Positions 60,401 through 64,000 of a DNA stretch of 64,000 nucleotides are shown here, piece after piece; position 1 is the stretch's first letter, and each line of letters opens with the position of its first letter. Position numbers and translations under genes: made by a program. The notes beneath the pieces were generated by a model, which did not search any database, was not told where the DNA came from, and was given only the letters and a program-made list of their open reading frames with translations. The stretch comes from Panorpa germanica. Taxonomy: Eukaryota > Arthropoda > Insecta > Mecoptera > Panorpidae. The stretch spans positions 9,796,001 to 9,860,000 of the forward strand of contig OY783209.1 of assembly GCA_963678705.1 (NCBI GenBank), in the 5' to 3' direction.

Positions 60401-61491
60401 GTACCGTACATAGAGAGAATATTCTCTATTCCGCATTAGTTTTTCAACGTTATCTATTAATTAAACCCCTACAAAATCCAAGCTTTTAATTTAAATGCAT
60501 ATGAAACTACTTTTATCTTTAGCGAAGAACACATTTTATGATATTAATAAAATATGGAAACCAATTTAAAATTAAAATGTCTACATTTATAGAAATGGAA
60601 GAGTTAAACATAAAATTAATATTTTCTACCGTAATACAGATGTAATCTGAGGCAAATATTCGTACCGCTTGCTGGTCTGGGATGCTGGGGTCCTGGGGTG
60701 TTCTGTACCTGGATTATTTGGTGTAAGCAGTGGGATAGGGATAGGAATAGAGGGACCATTAGCAGAGTTCAAAATGAAACTTATTTGATTCGAAATTAAA
60801 TCCCCGCTAGGTGTGTCAATGCACTAAAAGGGTTTCAGATGATAGGGTAGTAAAGTAAGGTGGTTAAGGATGGGTTTTAAGGGGATGACTAAGGATTAGG
60901 GTGAACGAAGGAAAATCTTATTATATATTATAAGCTTATACATCTATCTGACTGACAGAACGATTCGTTTTTGTGTCTTTAGAATATGTTTTTATTGATC
61001 GAATTAATCAGAGTTTTATAGCTCGATAAAAATATATTATAAATGAAGATATAAACTAAATTTAAGATGAGATATTGCCGTTGTGGAAATGTTTTTATTG
61101 TGAAGTCCGTAATGGTGGTAAACGGACAGAGCCGCTCAAAAGGTAAATTAAACAAAAATACAGCATAATTTAATATAACAGAAAATGAATTTAACAGTTA
61201 TAATAAAGAAGACCAAGGAAAGATAACAGAAAAGCAAAAGGCGTGTGAAATAAGATGAACTCTTTTAATTAAAATAAATGAAACTAAGAGATTCTTCCAG
61301 AGAGACTGATCTTCTAAATCTACCGTACGGACAGGTGAGAATTATCCGAGCTCATTGCGGATTGAAATTCTCATTAATATTAGTTAAAAATTACACGCCA
61401 TGGTTTTGATAATTAATGTTTACTGCTATAAAAATTGTTATCCGGTCTGATATTAAATTGTCTTACTCAATGTCAGAGATCTTAGTTATAT
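60401..61491. other. Unannotated sequence
   Basis: A G-rich patch with GGGGTCCTGGGG and GGGATAGGGATAGG occupies about 60680-60900. No gene is supported. Confidence 0.45.
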
Positions 61492-62060
61492 AATGGGCTT
61501 GTGTCCTCATTTTTTAATGGTCGATTTTTCAATAGTTGATTGAAATTGATGTTAATAAATGTGTATTGGCGTGTCTATTTTATTAAATATCTAAATATTG
61601 ACGGAGATATAGCAATTAAAAGTTTGAATTATTGTTTTTGCGCTAGAAATGGTCGGCCATATTTGTATGACGTGAAATGCATTTTAACGTCAGTTATTTG
61701 TTGAGTAGGTCAGCGCAGTGGTAATGTTTTGTAGCTGTTAGTAATCAAATAATCAAGTCAAGTCAAAGAATAATAGGTTTTTATATTATTTAACCCTGCT
61801 AAGGCAGACATAATATTGGAATTTTATTGTTCCTTGAAATAGTTGTAAATAATATTTGATATTTTGGTATATAAATACATATAGCAGAGATTTATGAGCT
61901 GTAAAGTTGTGATGTCACATGCATTTGGAATATGTACAACGTGAATCCCTTTAATAATTAAAGAGACAAAATGACTTTTTTAATTGTTAATATCTCTTAA
62001 CATATAAGGAGTTATCAAAAATAATTGAACATTTGAGGTTCTAGTAACCCACTTTATCAA
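61492..62060 (+). mobile_element. Family A MITE, copy 8
   Basis: Left end AATGGGCTTGTGTCCTC is intact. The copy is lost after CCACTTTATCAAT, so the right inverted repeat is missing. Confidence 0.88.
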
Positions 62061-63429
62061 TTATTTATTACAGCAAGTAGGTACATACCAAAGCTTTATT
62101 TCATAGGTTTGAACCTAAAACTTTATAGCGTCGCTTCAAAGTCCTCTTCGCTCGCAAATATATAATTCTTTATTATGTGTACCGCAAGCAACAGAGAACC
62201 AAAGCACAGCATGAGAGCTAAGACCTTTCAAAAGGTTTAGCACAGTTAATACCATCGGATATCACGATTGTACATTTGATTTAATTTTTCGATTTAAATC
62301 TTTTACGATAAAGAACGAACCCATACTCTCTTTGATAGATTACGGTCGTACAAAGTTGTGTCACCCAATACAAGATATTACGTATCACAAGGCGGATGCT
62401 GCTTTTATCTCATCTAATACTCTTCCCGTGTAATTTATTTCTAGAGCACTAGTTTGTGGTACACCTTTTGGTGGTATTACTCCGCTAACTGTTAAGTGCT
62501 ACCTGAGGCTGAGACCTCGAGCTGGAGCTGGAGCTGGGGCTGTGACTGAGACTGGGGCTGATCACATCAGAATGAATCCATGCCAAGGATCTTCTACAGC
62601 TTTTGTTATAAGGCACTAAATGTTGGTTCTGATAGAAAAGGGAGTGAGAGAAGGGTGGCGATAATGTAGAAGAGGTGACACAAAAACAAAGTAGTTAAAC
62701 ACCAAGTAAAATGGTAATTTGAGAATTTAGATGGCATCACGTTCGGTTGTGATGAGAAACAGAAAAATTGTGGCTGGTAAATGAGATGGATGATGTAAAT
62801 GAGGTAGCAAGTGATTGGTTTGTTCATTTCAACGATCTTTTAGAAGATTTTCTGCAGACATTTGAGGTTTTCAATATGTATGCTGTCTTACTATTACTTT
62901 CTACTTCAGAAGTGGGTGCTTCAATTGGAGCTGCATTTTAATAGAACAGAATCTAGAGCAAATTCACACTTTCCTAAAAATCAATTCTGTTTGGAATTTG
63001 CAATTTCTGTTGTTTCTTCTATGTTTTTTAAACGACACGTTCAACTTTCACCTTATTTTTTTTCAATGCTGCACCCTTCATTGTAATCCGATGCCATCCC
63101 TTTTCTATTTTTCTATTCTTCCTTCACACTATTTTTATACAACCAAAACCCTTATCCTCTACCCACTATTGGTTTTATTTTTCACCCTTTTCTTTGTTAA
63201 ACATCACCTTTTAGCCTTCACCTTTCACAATATCATTCTTCTCTGCACAATACACTTGCCATATAATAGTAGTGTATACATGACTTTGTGGAAAATGTAC
63301 TTCAATTTATAGAACCGGGTGGGCGAGCGGTCGGTCGGTCCGTCGGTCGTTTGCTAGGCTAATAAACTGCATCAAACACAGAAAACATAGTACCCTGCTT
63401 TCTAATGCTTCGTACACATTGGTGCGGCT
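62061..63429. other. Unannotated sequence
   Basis: Simple repeats (below) and several short hydrophobic-looking frames at 62862-63312 that reflect T-rich composition. A GGTCGGTCGGTCCGTCGGTC tract lies at 63332-63351. Confidence 0.4.
62503..62561. repeat. Imperfect CTGGAG / CTGAGA hexamer array
   Basis: About ten degenerate 6 bp units (GCTGGAGCTGGAGCTGGGGC and relatives). Confidence 0.85.
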
Positions 63430-63720
63430 TCAACATGTAACACTAATAAAAACTCTTTTTATGCTATCCTTGAAAATTCTACGAGTGTTTTTAATGTATT
63501 GAAATGTTTCAAAAGCTTGGCGGTAAACCTTAAAAGATTTGCGATTTTGTATATGATCTGGAACAAATACATCGACTAGATTCTCAGTCTCTAGTATAAT
63601 CTCATAATTATGTATTATCACACAAGCAACCGCTGCCAACAGAATGTCTTCATTATCGCACATAGTATATGAAATTGAGCCCTTCGACTTACAAGATTCT
63701 AAATCCAATATCAAAAACAA
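63430..63720 (-). pseudogene. Probable Harbinger transposase N-terminal remnant
   Basis: The 96-codon frame contains MCDNEDILLAAVACVII, like the opening of HARBI1-type proteins (acidic residues then LLAAA-x-VII), followed by VPDHIQNRKSFKVYRQAFET, which can be aligned with the WVR-x-HL-x-RR...Y block. The second part matches poorly and key aromatic residues are missing. The remaining catalytic domain is not seen. The assignment rests on pattern memory and needs a profile search. Confidence 0.4.
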
Positions 63721-63870
63721 TTAGCATAAATAAATGAAATATTATCTCCGTTTTGAGGTAAGTGTTCACAAAGTAATCACCTACATGGCACGCAGCCAAC
63801 GCGTTGGATTTAATGAAAGAAGATACTGCGGCATACGCCTTCAATGCGTTCCACTGCTTTTGTTAGAACA

Positions 63871-64000
63871 GGGGCCCTATTCTTGAATTATGCGAGCAAT
63901 GTTCGCAATCGAACAGATTCGATCGAAACGAGTGAATAAGATTCGATCACAAATCTAAACACTATTCCTGAATACAATCGAAACTAACATTCTCCATTCG
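63871..64000 (+). mobile_element. Possible left end of a DNA transposon, cut by the window edge
   Basis: It begins GGGGCCCTATTCTTGAATTA followed by subterminal ATTCGATCGAAACGA and ATTCGATCAC repeats, a layout typical of a transposon terminus. The element would extend beyond position 64000. It may or may not be connected with the Harbinger-like frame to its left. Confidence 0.35.

Noticed and set aside
60700..60900. G-rich GGGATAGGGATAGG patch as a possible telomeric repeat
   Set aside because: It is short and irregular and does not match the insect TTAGG repeat in tandem.
1..64000. CRISPR arrays, rRNA genes, riboswitches or bacterial-type operons
   Set aside because: No spaced identical repeats, no rRNA-like sequence, and gene structure with introns and retroelements is eukaryotic.

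Overview
The window is AT-rich eukaryotic DNA, almost certainly from an arthropod and most likely an insect. The evidence is insect-type transposon remnants (mariner with long inverted repeats, Jockey- and I-like LINEs, hAT, Harbinger, tRNA-derived SINEs), a gene with ordinary GT-AG introns, and no bacterial operon structure. The LINE and mariner types are common in hemipteroid and other hemimetabolous insects, but I cannot fix the order or species. Nearly all short open frames in the window are chance frames; only a few are real coding remnants.

Host gene: on the minus strand, two exons (37316-37069 and 36883-36705) join in phase across a 185 bp GT-AG intron. They encode the N-terminal half of a claudin-fold four-pass membrane protein of the stargazin / calcium-channel gamma type. 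Downstream exons were not found. A further upstream 5' exon near 37.5-37.6 kb is possible.

Region by region: 0-7.6 kb holds LINE tails, a 430 bp foldback element, three copies of a short inverted-repeat element (family B) and a broken mariner transposase. From 7.6 to 21.5 kb, five copies of a ~630 bp MITE (family A, inverted repeats AATGGGCTTGTGTCCT) lie among a LINE RNase H remnant and two copies of family C. From 18.8 to 24.6 kb, two ~950 bp family C copies face each other around 3.9 kb that includes a 1,045 bp Harbinger-type element with TAA target duplication. From 26 to 34.7 kb come a short palindromic MITE, a 360 bp hAT MITE with a perfect 8 bp target duplication, a cluster of LINE 3' ends and a SINE. 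From 36 to 39.2 kb come the host gene and an internally deleted mariner. From 39.2 to 51.2 kb there is an apparently exact 5,991 bp tandem duplication carrying Jockey remnants and MITEs; its junctions lie inside a mariner inverted repeat and a family A MITE and share 4 bp (TAAA). From 51.3 to 64 kb there are more LINE tails, a locally copied 190 bp segment between 27 bp direct repeats, a second SINE, an unrecognised degraded reading frame, an eighth independent family A insertion and a probable Harbinger transposase remnant.

The window is therefore mostly a graveyard of transposable elements around the 5' part of one gene. The most notable signals are the transposon-bounded tandem duplication, a 40-nt exon-like segment present twice about 21 kb apart with splice-like borders, a LINE tail with an iterated peptide motif, and the consistent 2 bp target duplications of family B.
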